NCBI GenBank assembly: GCA_030148025.1
Contig: JASBUG010000037.1
Span: forward strand, 64,001-128,000
Direction of reading: 5' to 3'
DNA: 64,000 nucleotides
Source: Flavobacteriaceae bacterium
GTDB lineage: Bacteria; Bacteroidota; Bacteroidia; Flavobacteriales; Flavobacteriaceae
A program made the translations under genes and the position numbers. Under the pieces are notes generated by a model. That model was not told the DNA's origin and made no database searches. It was given only the letters and a program-made list of their open reading frames with translations. Positions 17,139-25,322 of the stretch are shown here, in pieces. Every line of letters starts with the position of its first letter. Position 1 is the stretch's first letter.

Positions 17139-18482
17139 ATGCCTTTTGTTAATAAACATATTAAATTCAACGTGGCAATAATAGCTCTTTTAGTGAGTGT
17201 TATGTCGTGTAAAAATGAACCAAAAGCTGAAGAGCCGAAAGAGGAAATTGCTATTAAAGAAGAGGTTGAGGTTCATGAGTTTGGATTTAACTTAAACGAT
17301 TATATTGTTGTTCGAGACACTATTAAAAAAGGAGATAGTTTTGGACAGATATTAGAACGCAATAAAATTGGATATCCAAAAATTTACAATATTGTAGAAA
17401 AGGCAAAAGATAGTTTCGATATTAGACGACTTCAAGTTGGTAAGCCTTATACCTTACTGTGTTCTAAAGATTCATTACAAGAGCCTAAATGCTTTATATA
17501 TCAACCCAACAAAGTTGATTATGTTGTTATTAATTTTCAAGACTCCATTCATGCTTATACAAGTAAAAAGGATATTAAATATGTAGAAAGAGAAGCTTCG
17601 GGTGTTATAAAATCGGGATCTAGTATTTCACAACTTTTAGATGATATGGGATTAAGCCAAGTGCTAGTTAATATGATGGCCGATGATATTTATGCATGGA
17701 CAATAGATTTTAACAGGTTAATTGCCGGAGATAAGTTTAAGGTAATTTATGAAGATAAGTATATAGATGATAGTATTTATGCTGGAGTTCATAAAATAAA
17801 GGCGGCTTATTTTGAACACAAAAAAGAGCCAATTTATGCCTTTGAGTTTGAAACCGACAGCGTTAAAGGTATTGTAGATTATTTTACTGAGGATGCTAAA
17901 AATTTACGTAGGGCGTTTTTAAAGGCGCCAGTTAAGTTTGGACGTTTATCATCCAGATATAATTTAAGAAGAAGAATCGCATACTATGGTAATAAGGTAA
18001 GGCCTCATAGAGGAACCGACTTTGCTGCGGCTGTTGGAACTCCAATTATGGCAACAGCAAATGGTACAGTTACAAAATCTAGTTATACTAGAGGAAATGG
18101 TAAATATGTAAAGATTAGACATAATGCTACCTATAGCACTCAATATTTGCATATGAAAAACCGAAATGTAAAGGTTGGGCAATTTGTAAAACAAGGCGAT
18201 ATTATAGGTTGGGTTGGTATGACAGGTAACACTGCTGGTCCACATGTATGCTATCGTTTTTGGAAGAATGGAAAACAAGTAGATCCTTTTAAACAAAAAT
18301 TACCAGAGGCTGAACCAATATCCGATAGTTTGAAAAAAGAATATTTAGAGTTTATAGTACCAGTAAAAATGCAGCTAGATCAGATTAAATTTTTGGAAGA
18401 TGAGATGGAAGTGAATCTAGAACAAAATGAACTTTTAGATAATCAAATTATTAAAGATACTGTTGATTTGATCTCAAAATAA
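17139..18482 (+). CDS. M23-family peptidoglycan DD-metallopeptidase lipoprotein (variant active site)
   Basis: The ATG at 17139, just after the upstream stop, gives a lipoprotein signal MPFVNKHIKFNVAIIALL ending with VMSC; a GTG at 17124 and an ATG at 17130 are alternatives. Residues before about 270 are LysM/opacity-like and the C-terminal LytM domain shows HRGTDFAAAVGTPI (His and Asp ligands), YLHMKN, and GPHVCYRFWKNG. The last motif is HVC, where most LytM enzymes have HxH, so the third zinc ligand is Cys. It may cleave peptidoglycan cross-bridges at the periplasmic face of the outer membrane, or act as a non-catalytic LytM factor. pgi follows 7 bases downstream. Confidence 0.87.
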   Translation: MPFVNKHIKFNVAIIALLVSVMSCKNEPKAEEPKEEIAIKEEVEVHEFGFNLNDYIVVRDTIKKGDSFGQILERNKIGYPKIYNIVEKAKDSFDIRRLQVGKPYTLLCSKDSLQEPKCFIYQPNKVDYVVINFQDSIHAYTSKKDIKYVEREASGVIKSGSSISQLLDDMGLSQVLVNMMADDIYAWTIDFNRLIAGDKFKVIYEDKYIDDSIYAGVHKIKAAYFEHKKEPIYAFEFETDSVKGIVDYFTEDAKNLRRAFLKAPVKFGRLSSRYNLRRRIAYYGNKVRPHRGTDFAAAVGTPIMATANGTVTKSSYTRGNGKYVKIRHNATYSTQYLHMKNRNVKVGQFVKQGDIIGWVGMTGNTAGPHVCYRFWKNGKQVDPFKQKLPEAEPISDSLKKEYLEFIVPVKMQLDQIKFLEDEMEVNLEQNELLDNQIIKDTVDLISK

Positions 18483-18489
18483 AACCAGA

Positions 18490-20127
18490 ATGGCTTTATC
18501 AAATATTAATCCAACTACAACTCAAGCGTGGAAAAAACTTCATGAACATTTTAACGAGATTAAAGATGTTCATATGAAGAAATGGTTTGATGAAGCGCCT
18601 AATAGAGCAGATCGTTTCACTATTAAATGGGACGATTTTTTTGTGGATTATTCTAAAAACAGGATCACTCCAGAAACAATGACTCTATTTAGGGAGCTGG
18701 CTAATGAGGTTAATTTAAGTGAAGCTATTCAATGCTATTTTTCGGGAGATAAAATTAACCAAACTGAAAACAGAGCTGTTCTACACACAGCTTTAAGAGC
18801 TTCAGAGTCAAAAGAAGTATTGTTAGAAGGGAATAATATTATTCCTGAAGTCTATGAAGTTAGAAAACGAATAAAACGTTTTACTAATGAAGTAGTTAAT
18901 GGGGAAAAACTGGGTTATACAGGTAAACCATTTACAGATATTGTAAATATTGGTATTGGTGGTTCAGATTTGGGACCAGCTATGGTGGTAGATTCGCTAC
19001 AATTTTACAAAAACCATTTAACAACTCATTTTGTGAGTAATGTTGATGGCGATCATGTGAGTGAGATTATAAAAAAACTCAATCCAGAAACCACACTTTT
19101 TGTAATTGTATCAAAAACATTTACTACACAAGAAACTTTATCTAATGCAACTACTATTAGAAATTGGTTTTTAAAATCGGCAAACGAAACGGCTGTTTCT
19201 AGTCATTTTGTTGCAGTGTCTACAAATATTAATAAAGTAAAAGAATTTGGTATTGATCTCGAAAATATTTTCCCGATGTGGGATTGGGTTGGTGGCAGAT
19301 TCTCCTTATGGAGTGCAGTAGGTCTAAGCATAAGTCTATCTATAGGAAATGACCATTTTGAGAGTTTATTATTAGGAGCTCAAAAAATGGATGAGCATTT
19401 TAGAACTGAAACATTCGAATTTAACATTCCCGTAATACTAGCTTTTTTAAGTGTATGGTATAACAATTTTTTTGAAGTAGAAAGTGAAGCTGTCATACCT
19501 TACACGCAATACCTAAATCAATTTACTACATATTTACAGCAAGCTATAATGGAAAGCAATGGTAAAAGCATTGATAGAAATGGAAATGTGGTTAACTACC
19601 AAACAGGAACTATTGTTTGGGGTGAACCAGGCACCAATTCACAACATGCTTTTTTTCAATTAATACATCAAGGAACAAAGCTAATTCCTGCTGACTTTAT
19701 TGGTTTTGCTAAAAGTTTACATGGTAACAAAGATCATCAAGATAAGCTTATGGCAAACTTTATTGCTCAAACAGAAGCTTTAATGAACGGCAAAACTAAG
19801 CAGGTAGTAATAGATGAATTGGAAGCAGGAAATCACTCTAAAGAGAAAATTGAAAAATTGTCACCTTTCAAGGTTTTTGAAGGTAATAAACCAACAAATA
19901 CTATTTTTATTAAAAAGCTTACTCCAGAGAGTTTAGGGAAGCTAATTGCTATGTACGAGCATAAAATATTTGTTCAGGGCGTAATATGGAATATTTATAG
20001 TTATGATCAATTTGGTGTTGAATTAGGTAAACAATTAGCGGGAAATATCTTAAATGATTTTGATAAAAACCACTTAGCGAAACATGATGCTTCTACCCAA
20101 AATCTTATAGATTTTTATAAAAATTAA
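18490..20127 (+). CDS. pgi: glucose-6-phosphate isomerase
   Basis: The enzyme interconverts glucose-6-phosphate and fructose-6-phosphate in glycolysis and gluconeogenesis. The 545-residue protein is the full length of the long bacterial form. It has both PGI signatures, GEPGTNSQHAFFQLIHQG in the centre (catalytic Glu/His region) and MWDWVGGRFSLWSAVGL earlier, plus the phosphate-binding VNIGIGGSDLGPAM and SKTFTTQET. The start is 7 bases after the M23 gene, so it is likely read through from that operon. Confidence 0.97.
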   Translation: MALSNINPTTTQAWKKLHEHFNEIKDVHMKKWFDEAPNRADRFTIKWDDFFVDYSKNRITPETMTLFRELANEVNLSEAIQCYFSGDKINQTENRAVLHTALRASESKEVLLEGNNIIPEVYEVRKRIKRFTNEVVNGEKLGYTGKPFTDIVNIGIGGSDLGPAMVVDSLQFYKNHLTTHFVSNVDGDHVSEIIKKLNPETTLFVIVSKTFTTQETLSNATTIRNWFLKSANETAVSSHFVAVSTNINKVKEFGIDLENIFPMWDWVGGRFSLWSAVGLSISLSIGNDHFESLLLGAQKMDEHFRTETFEFNIPVILAFLSVWYNNFFEVESEAVIPYTQYLNQFTTYLQQAIMESNGKSIDRNGNVVNYQTGTIVWGEPGTNSQHAFFQLIHQGTKLIPADFIGFAKSLHGNKDHQDKLMANFIAQTEALMNGKTKQVVIDELEAGNHSKEKIEKLSPFKVFEGNKPTNTIFIKKLTPESLGKLIAMYEHKIFVQGVIWNIYSYDQFGVELGKQLAGNILNDFDKNHLAKHDASTQNLIDFYKN

Positions 20128-20256
20128 CATAGTTTTTGCTAAAAGCTCAATCTAAAGATTTCTATGTTAAAAGTTGCTAAAATTCAATAATAGTACGTAT
20201 CTTCACAGGCGGCAAAATTCTTAACGTTTAGTTAATAATTTGTAAGAATTAATAAG

Positions 20257-20264
20257 TAATTTTG
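20257..20264 (+). promoter_or_regulatory. -7 promoter element of the first TonB-dependent receptor
   Basis: TAATTTTG matches TAnnTTTG. The nearest upstream TTG (20240-20242) is 14 bases away, shorter than the usual 17-23. The start codon follows 33 bases downstream at 20298. Confidence 0.5.
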
Positions 20265-20297
20265 CCGGGAACTAAAAAATCAATTTAATTTTTCAGT

Positions 20298-23200
20298 ATG
20301 AAAAAAATTACTCAATTTTTATTAACAGTAGCATTTTTTGCTATGACATTTGCCTATGGTCAAGGAACGACAACTTCTGCGGTCAATGGACAAATAACAG
20401 ACACTAATGGCGAGCCATTACCTGGAGCTAACGTAGTAATTGTTCACGGACCAACGGGAACAGTTTACGGAGCTGCTACAGATTTTGATGGATTCTACAG
20501 AATCTCGAACATGAGACCTGGAGGACCTTACAAATTAACAATTAGTTACGTAGGTTTTACAGATTATTCTGAAGAAGGAATTTATTTAACTCTTGGACAA
20601 ACAAAAGCATTTAGCAAGCAATTAGCTGAATCTGCAAGCCAATTAGAAGAAGTAGTTGTAACTGCAGTGCGTAACAACGTATTTGATGCTAATAGAACTG
20701 GAGCTGAAACTACAGTAAGTAGAAGAGATTTAGCTACAATTCCTGCTGCATCTAGATCTATTGCAGATTTTGTTAGAGCTACACCACAAGCGCAAATATC
20801 TGAAGGTTCAGATGGGTTTTCTATTTCTTTAGGAGGTCAGAACAACCGTTTTAACAGTGTATCTGTTGATGGTGCTGTAAGTAACGATGTATTTGGTCTT
20901 GCTGGATCAGGTACAGATGGAGGTCAAACTGGAGCAAACCCGTTCTCAGTTGATGCCTTAGAGCAAATTCAAATTCAGTTAGCGCCTTTCGACGTTAAAA
21001 TTTCTGGATTTACAGGAGGTGCAGTAAACGCTGTTACACGTTCTGGATCGAACAATGTAGAAGGATCTATTTATAGTTTCTTTAGAAACGAAAACTTAGC
21101 TGGTAAAACACCAGGAGCCTTATTGAATTCTGGAGATTCAAGAGAAAAATTAGATGAATTTACAGCACTTACTTTTGGTGCACGTGTTGGATTGCCTATC
21201 GTGAAAGATAAACTATTCTTTTTTGTTAACTTCGAAAGACAAGATAACGAAACACCACAACCATTTAATATTAGTAACTATAGAGGAAATTCTTCTGCAG
21301 CTGATTTAGATTCATTCAGACAATTCATGGTTTCTAATTATGGTTATAACCCTGGAATATATGACAATAATACTTCAACACTTGAGAACAACTTAGTTAC
21401 TGCCAAGTTAGATTGGAATATTAATGATAATCATAGAATATCTATTACACATAGATTACAAGATACAGAGAACCTAGAAGCTAGAAACTCTTCTAACGGA
21501 ACAATTAGTTTCCTTAACGGATCTGAGTTTTTTGTGAATAAAACAAATGCTACTACAGTTCAATGGAACTCTTCTTACGGTAACAAGTTTGCAAATAGCA
21601 TGACACTTAGTTATAAAACAGTAAGAGATGATAGAGATCCTAATGGTAGTCCATTCCCAAGTTTAACTATTCAAGATGGTGATGGTAGAATTGTTTTAGG
21701 TGCTGAGCCTTTCTCTACAGCAAACCTTTTAGATCAAGATGTATTTACATTTACTAATAACTTCGAGATATTTAAAGGAAGACACGCAATTACAATTGGT
21801 ACTCATAATGAATATGCAAAAGTTAAAAACTTATTCTTTGCATTTAACTATGGTAGCTATACATTCGAAAATGATAATGCTGGAACAGGATTATCTGGAT
21901 TACAAGAATTTATGACAGGATTACCTGCAGCTGTATATCAGCACGGTTATTCTTTAGTTGGAAATGGTGTTGTAGGTGATGAGTCTGCTGGAGCGTCAGA
22001 GTTTGATGTATTCCAATTAGGTTTCTATGCACAGGATGAGGTAACAATGTCTGATAAATTTAAATTAACAGCAGGTTTACGTTTCGATATTCCTTACTGG
22101 TCTGATGGTCCAGAAAATGATCATTTCAACAATACAACAGTTCCTTTATTAGAAGCAGCTGGTAAAGATTTACAAGGTGCTAGAGTAGGTCGTGGTGTTA
22201 GCCCAACAGTACACGTTTCTCCTAGAGTTGGATTTAACTGGGATGTAAAAGGAGACAATACAACTCAAGTACGTGGTGGATTAGGGATTTTCACATCTAG
22301 ATTACCATTAGTATGGCCAGGAGGTACATATAACAATAATGGTGTAACAGGAGGATTTACTTTTAGAACAAATCAAGCATTTGAATCTGATATTAACAAC
22401 CAATTTGAAGACGTAACTCCAGGATCTGGAGGAACAGGAGGAAATGTTGATTTGTTTGCTTCTAACTTTAAACTACCTTCAAGATTTAAGGTAAACTTAG
22501 CAGTAGATCAAAAACTACCTATATGGGGATTAATTTTAAGTGCTGATGTTATCTTTAACGATAATATTACTGATATATATTATGAGAACTTAAACTTAAA
22601 AGGCCCTACAGGAAGATTAGTAGGTGCAGATAGTAGACCAACTTATAACAGAAGAGATGAAATTGATGATACTTATGGACGTATAATTTTAGCATCTAAC
22701 ACTGGAGGAGGAAACTCTTGGAATGGTGCTGTAACTTTAAGAAAGCCATTTGAAAATGGTTTTGCAGGTCAGGTATCTTACTCTTATGGTGAAGCTAATG
22801 CTATTTTTGATGGTACTTCTTCTCAAAACAGTTCTCAATGGAGAAATATCCAAACAGTTAATGGTAAAAACTCAAGATTGCCTGTAACTAGATCTGATTT
22901 CTCTCAAGGACATAGAATTTCAAGTAACATGTCTTACGAGCATAAATGGAATGATAAAATTAAAACAACTGTTGGATTATTCTATAATGGATCTCAAGGA
23001 AGCCCATATTCATATACATATAGAGATGGAAGAGATATCTTAAATGATGATTCAAGAGATAATGCGTTAATGTATGTTCCTGCAAATGCTGGAGAAATTG
23101 CACTTGTTGATAGATCTGGTTCTGCTCCAGGTACTGCTGATGAATGGGCAATTTTAAATAACTATATCCAAAATGATGATTACTTACGATCTAGAAGAGG

Positions 23201-23537
23201 TAAGTATGCAGAAAGAAATGGTTCTAGAGGACCATGGAGTCATATAGTAGATTTAAAACTTTTACAAGACATCTCTTTTGATGCTCTTAAAAAGAATAAT
23301 ACGCTACAGTTATCTGTAGATATCTTTAACTTCACTAACTTCTTAAATAAAGATTGGGGAAGACAAACATTTGCTAACAGAAATACGCAAATTTTGGAAA
23401 CTGCAACTGCAGGTCCAAACCCAGTATTTAGATTACGTGAGTCAGTTATCGAAGACGGAGCTGTTCTGTATGACGATAGTGGTATTCAAAGTTCAAGATG
23501 GCAAATGCAAGTTGGTTTAAGATATACTTTTAACTAA
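20298..23537 (+). CDS. TonB-dependent receptor, Oar-like, with carboxypeptidase-regulatory domain
   Basis: The 1079-residue outer-membrane protein has a signal peptide (to about residue 22, FAYGQ). A carboxypeptidase regulatory-like domain follows (about 28-110, VNGQITDTNGEPLPGANVVI). Then come a plug with LEEVVVTAVRNN and NNRFNSVSVDGAV, and a long beta-barrel ending GLRYTFN. The lack of a SusD partner and the NAVTRSGSNNVEGSIY motif match the Oar group, which is not linked to polysaccharide loci; some members act in adhesion or protein export. It is a single-gene unit with its own promoter and a strong terminator. The ligand is unknown. Confidence 0.93.
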   Translation: MKKITQFLLTVAFFAMTFAYGQGTTTSAVNGQITDTNGEPLPGANVVIVHGPTGTVYGAATDFDGFYRISNMRPGGPYKLTISYVGFTDYSEEGIYLTLGQTKAFSKQLAESASQLEEVVVTAVRNNVFDANRTGAETTVSRRDLATIPAASRSIADFVRATPQAQISEGSDGFSISLGGQNNRFNSVSVDGAVSNDVFGLAGSGTDGGQTGANPFSVDALEQIQIQLAPFDVKISGFTGGAVNAVTRSGSNNVEGSIYSFFRNENLAGKTPGALLNSGDSREKLDEFTALTFGARVGLPIVKDKLFFFVNFERQDNETPQPFNISNYRGNSSAADLDSFRQFMVSNYGYNPGIYDNNTSTLENNLVTAKLDWNINDNHRISITHRLQDTENLEARNSSNGTISFLNGSEFFVNKTNATTVQWNSSYGNKFANSMTLSYKTVRDDRDPNGSPFPSLTIQDGDGRIVLGAEPFSTANLLDQDVFTFTNNFEIFKGRHAITIGTHNEYAKVKNLFFAFNYGSYTFENDNAGTGLSGLQEFMTGLPAAVYQHGYSLVGNGVVGDESAGASEFDVFQLGFYAQDEVTMSDKFKLTAGLRFDIPYWSDGPENDHFNNTTVPLLEAAGKDLQGARVGRGVSPTVHVSPRVGFNWDVKGDNTTQVRGGLGIFTSRLPLVWPGGTYNNNGVTGGFTFRTNQAFESDINNQFEDVTPGSGGTGGNVDLFASNFKLPSRFKVNLAVDQKLPIWGLILSADVIFNDNITDIYYENLNLKGPTGRLVGADSRPTYNRRDEIDDTYGRIILASNTGGGNSWNGAVTLRKPFENGFAGQVSYSYGEANAIFDGTSSQNSSQWRNIQTVNGKNSRLPVTRSDFSQGHRISSNMSYEHKWNDKIKTTVGLFYNGSQGSPYSYTYRDGRDILNDDSRDNALMYVPANAGEIALVDRSGSAPGTADEWAILNNYIQNDDYLRSRRGKYAERNGSRGPWSHIVDLKLLQDISFDALKKNNTLQLSVDIFNFTNFLNKDWGRQTFANRNTQILETATAGPNPVFRLRESVIEDGAVLYDDSGIQSSRWQMQVGLRYTFN

Positions 23538-23555
23538 TTTAGTATTGATATATAA

Positions 23556-23588
23556 AAAAACCCGTTCGAATAGAACGGGTTTTTTTAT
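23556..23588 (+). terminator. terminator after the Oar-like receptor gene
   Basis: CCCGTTC (23561-23567) pairs with GAACGGG (23573-23579), extended by A/T pairs and followed by a run of seven T. Confidence 0.9.
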
Positions 23589-23601
23589 GAATAAAATTCA
23601 C

Positions 23602-23609
23602 TATTTTTG
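23602..23609 (+). promoter_or_regulatory. -7 promoter element of the 4-TM protein gene
   Basis: TATTTTTG matches TAnnTTTG and lies 24 bases before the ATG at 23634. Confidence 0.5.
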
Positions 23610-23633
23610 AAACCTAACAAAGAAAAATAAACT

Positions 23634-24071
23634 ATGTATAGTACCATAAAAATGCTCCACTCCTATTGGGCTTATTTAGTGTTAGTTATTTTAGTAATAA
23701 CCGCATTTAATGCACTTTTTAAACTACTAGGAAAAAAAGAATACACTGCAAAAGATTTTAGATTAGCATTGTTCACGTTAATTGTGTCTCATATACAATT
23801 GCTAATTGCTCTCATTTTATATTTTGTGTCACCAATGTTCGATTTGTGGGGAGAAATGGGAGGAGAAGTAATGAAAACAGCTTCTGTTAGATTATATTTA
23901 GTAGAGCACCCTTTTGTTAATATTTTAGCAATTGCACTTATTACAATAGGATACTCAAAACATAAAAAGAAACTTACATCTGCACCAAAGTTTAAAATGA
24001 TAGCTATATGCTATTTAATAGCATTGGTCTTATTCTTATCTAGAATTCCTTGGGATGTTTGGCCAAATTAA
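23634..24071 (+). CDS. conserved four-helix membrane protein of unknown function
   Basis: This 145-residue protein has four predicted membrane helices: about residues 10-32, 45-65, 85-105 and 118-138. Conserved-looking residues are the His of MLHSYWAYLV, the His in VSHIQLLIALILYF and the segment RLYLVEHP. Paired histidines within helices are typical of small haem-b or quinone-associated membrane proteins, but this is only a suggestion. The gene is monocistronic, between two terminators, and has its own promoter. It was not recognised as a named family. Confidence 0.82.
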   Translation: MYSTIKMLHSYWAYLVLVILVITAFNALFKLLGKKEYTAKDFRLALFTLIVSHIQLLIALILYFVSPMFDLWGEMGGEVMKTASVRLYLVEHPFVNILAIALITIGYSKHKKKLTSAPKFKMIAICYLIALVLFLSRIPWDVWPN

Positions 24072-24077
24072 AACAAC

Positions 24078-24111
24078 AAAAAAGGCTGCAATGTAATTGC
24101 AGCCTTTTTTT
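24078..24111. terminator. bidirectional terminator between the 4-TM gene and the secreted EEP enzyme gene
   Basis: AAAGGCTGCAA (24081-24091) and TTGCAGCCTTT (24097-24107) are perfect inverted repeats with A and T runs on both sides. Confidence 0.9.
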
Positions 24112-24130
24112 ATAGTGTAATATTATGTTG

Positions 24131-25183
24131 TTATTTAACTTCTTTAATAATATGTACATAAACTGGGAAGTGATCACTAAAACCATTTGTGAAACTGCCA
24201 TCTGCAAAACTCCTAAAAGGGTAACCTTTATAACGTCCTTGTTTGTTAGTTAAGTATTGCTTATTAAAGATTCCTGCTTTATAAAATCTAAAAGATGAAT
24301 AATCTTTTTCTAAAAGAGGTTTGGTAATTAAAATTTGATCAAATAAACTCCAAGCATCTCTATAAGCGTTAGATCCTAATCCTTTTTTAAAGAAAGATTC
24401 CATAGGGTTGTAAATTCCTTTAAGAGGTACTTGTTCTTTCTTTCTTTTAGCCTTTAGTACATCTTTTACACTTGCATTGGTTGGATCATCGTTAAGGTCG
24501 CCCATGGTGAATATCTTTGCGTATGGGTTATCGGCCTGAAGAGAGTCTATAATTCGTTTATTTAATTTAGCAGCGGCTACACGTTTTGGTCTACTTCTTG
24601 CTTCACCCCCTCTTCTTGAAGGCCAATGGTTAACAATTACATGAATCATTTCTCCTTCTAACTTTCCGCTAACTAAAAGTTGATCTCTCGTATACACACG
24701 TTTCCTAGTGTTGTCATCATAGATTTTTAACTCGTGATTGCTAATATTGGTTGGCACGAATAACTCTTTTTGATATAGCAAGGCAACGTCAATACCTCTA
24801 GCATCAGGAGAATCAAAATGAGCAATACCATAATCTTTTTGAAGCAAAGCAGGATCATTTGCCAAATCTTCCAATACTTGTCTGTTCTCAACCTCTGCAA
24901 GGCCAATAATTGCAGGAGCATTTTTTGAAACATCGGCACCGATTTCCGATATAACACGTGCCATGTTTTTTACTTTTTGTTTATAGATGTTTCCACGATC
25001 AAAGCTTAATTCCATTATCGGGCTAGCCTCATCAAATTTATTCGGGTCGTTAATAGTGTCAAATAAGTTTTCCACATTATAAAATGCAACTGTATGTACT
25101 TTAAATTTTCTTTTTTCTTGAGCATTTACCTTCACAATAAACAATATTGAAAGGATCATTATTAAGTGTTGTAATCTTCTCAT
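24131..25183 (-). CDS. secreted endonuclease/exonuclease/phosphatase (EEP) family hydrolase
   Basis: The 350-residue protein has an N-terminal signal peptide (MRRLQHLIMILSILFIVKVNA). A DNase I-like EEP domain follows: VAFYNVENLFDT (Asn metal site), IIGLAEVENRQVLEDL (Glu metal ligand), IHVIVNHWPSRRGGE (catalytic His), TMGDLNDDP (Asp/Asn pair) and NGFSDHFPVYV (final Asp-His). All catalytic positions are present, so it should be active outside the cytoplasm on DNA, RNA or a phosphoester. It is divergent from a TonB-dependent receptor and OB-fold lipoprotein unit; a second EEP gene without signal peptide lies on the other side of that unit. Confidence 0.92.
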   Translation of the reverse strand: MRRLQHLIMILSILFIVKVNAQEKRKFKVHTVAFYNVENLFDTINDPNKFDEASPIMELSFDRGNIYKQKVKNMARVISEIGADVSKNAPAIIGLAEVENRQVLEDLANDPALLQKDYGIAHFDSPDARGIDVALLYQKELFVPTNISNHELKIYDDNTRKRVYTRDQLLVSGKLEGEMIHVIVNHWPSRRGGEARSRPKRVAAAKLNKRIIDSLQADNPYAKIFTMGDLNDDPTNASVKDVLKAKRKKEQVPLKGIYNPMESFFKKGLGSNAYRDAWSLFDQILITKPLLEKDYSSFRFYKAGIFNKQYLTNKQGRYKGYPFRSFADGSFTNGFSDHFPVYVHIIKEVK

Positions 25184-25258
25184 TTTCGTGCTAAAATTTT
25201 ATCTGTTAAGATACTATCATTTCTTACTTCAAATGTAACTATTAATGATAAAAAAACG

Positions 25259-25266
25259 TAACTTTG
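25259..25266 (+). promoter_or_regulatory. -7 promoter element of the second TonB-dependent receptor
   Basis: TAACTTTG matches TAnnTTTG and lies 56 bases before the ATG at 25323. No good -33 TTG is visible. Confidence 0.5.
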
Positions 25267-25322
25267 TTAGCCTTAAAATTTTTGAAATTTAAGGAAAAGA
25301 AGTATTAATTTTAAAAGTGAAA

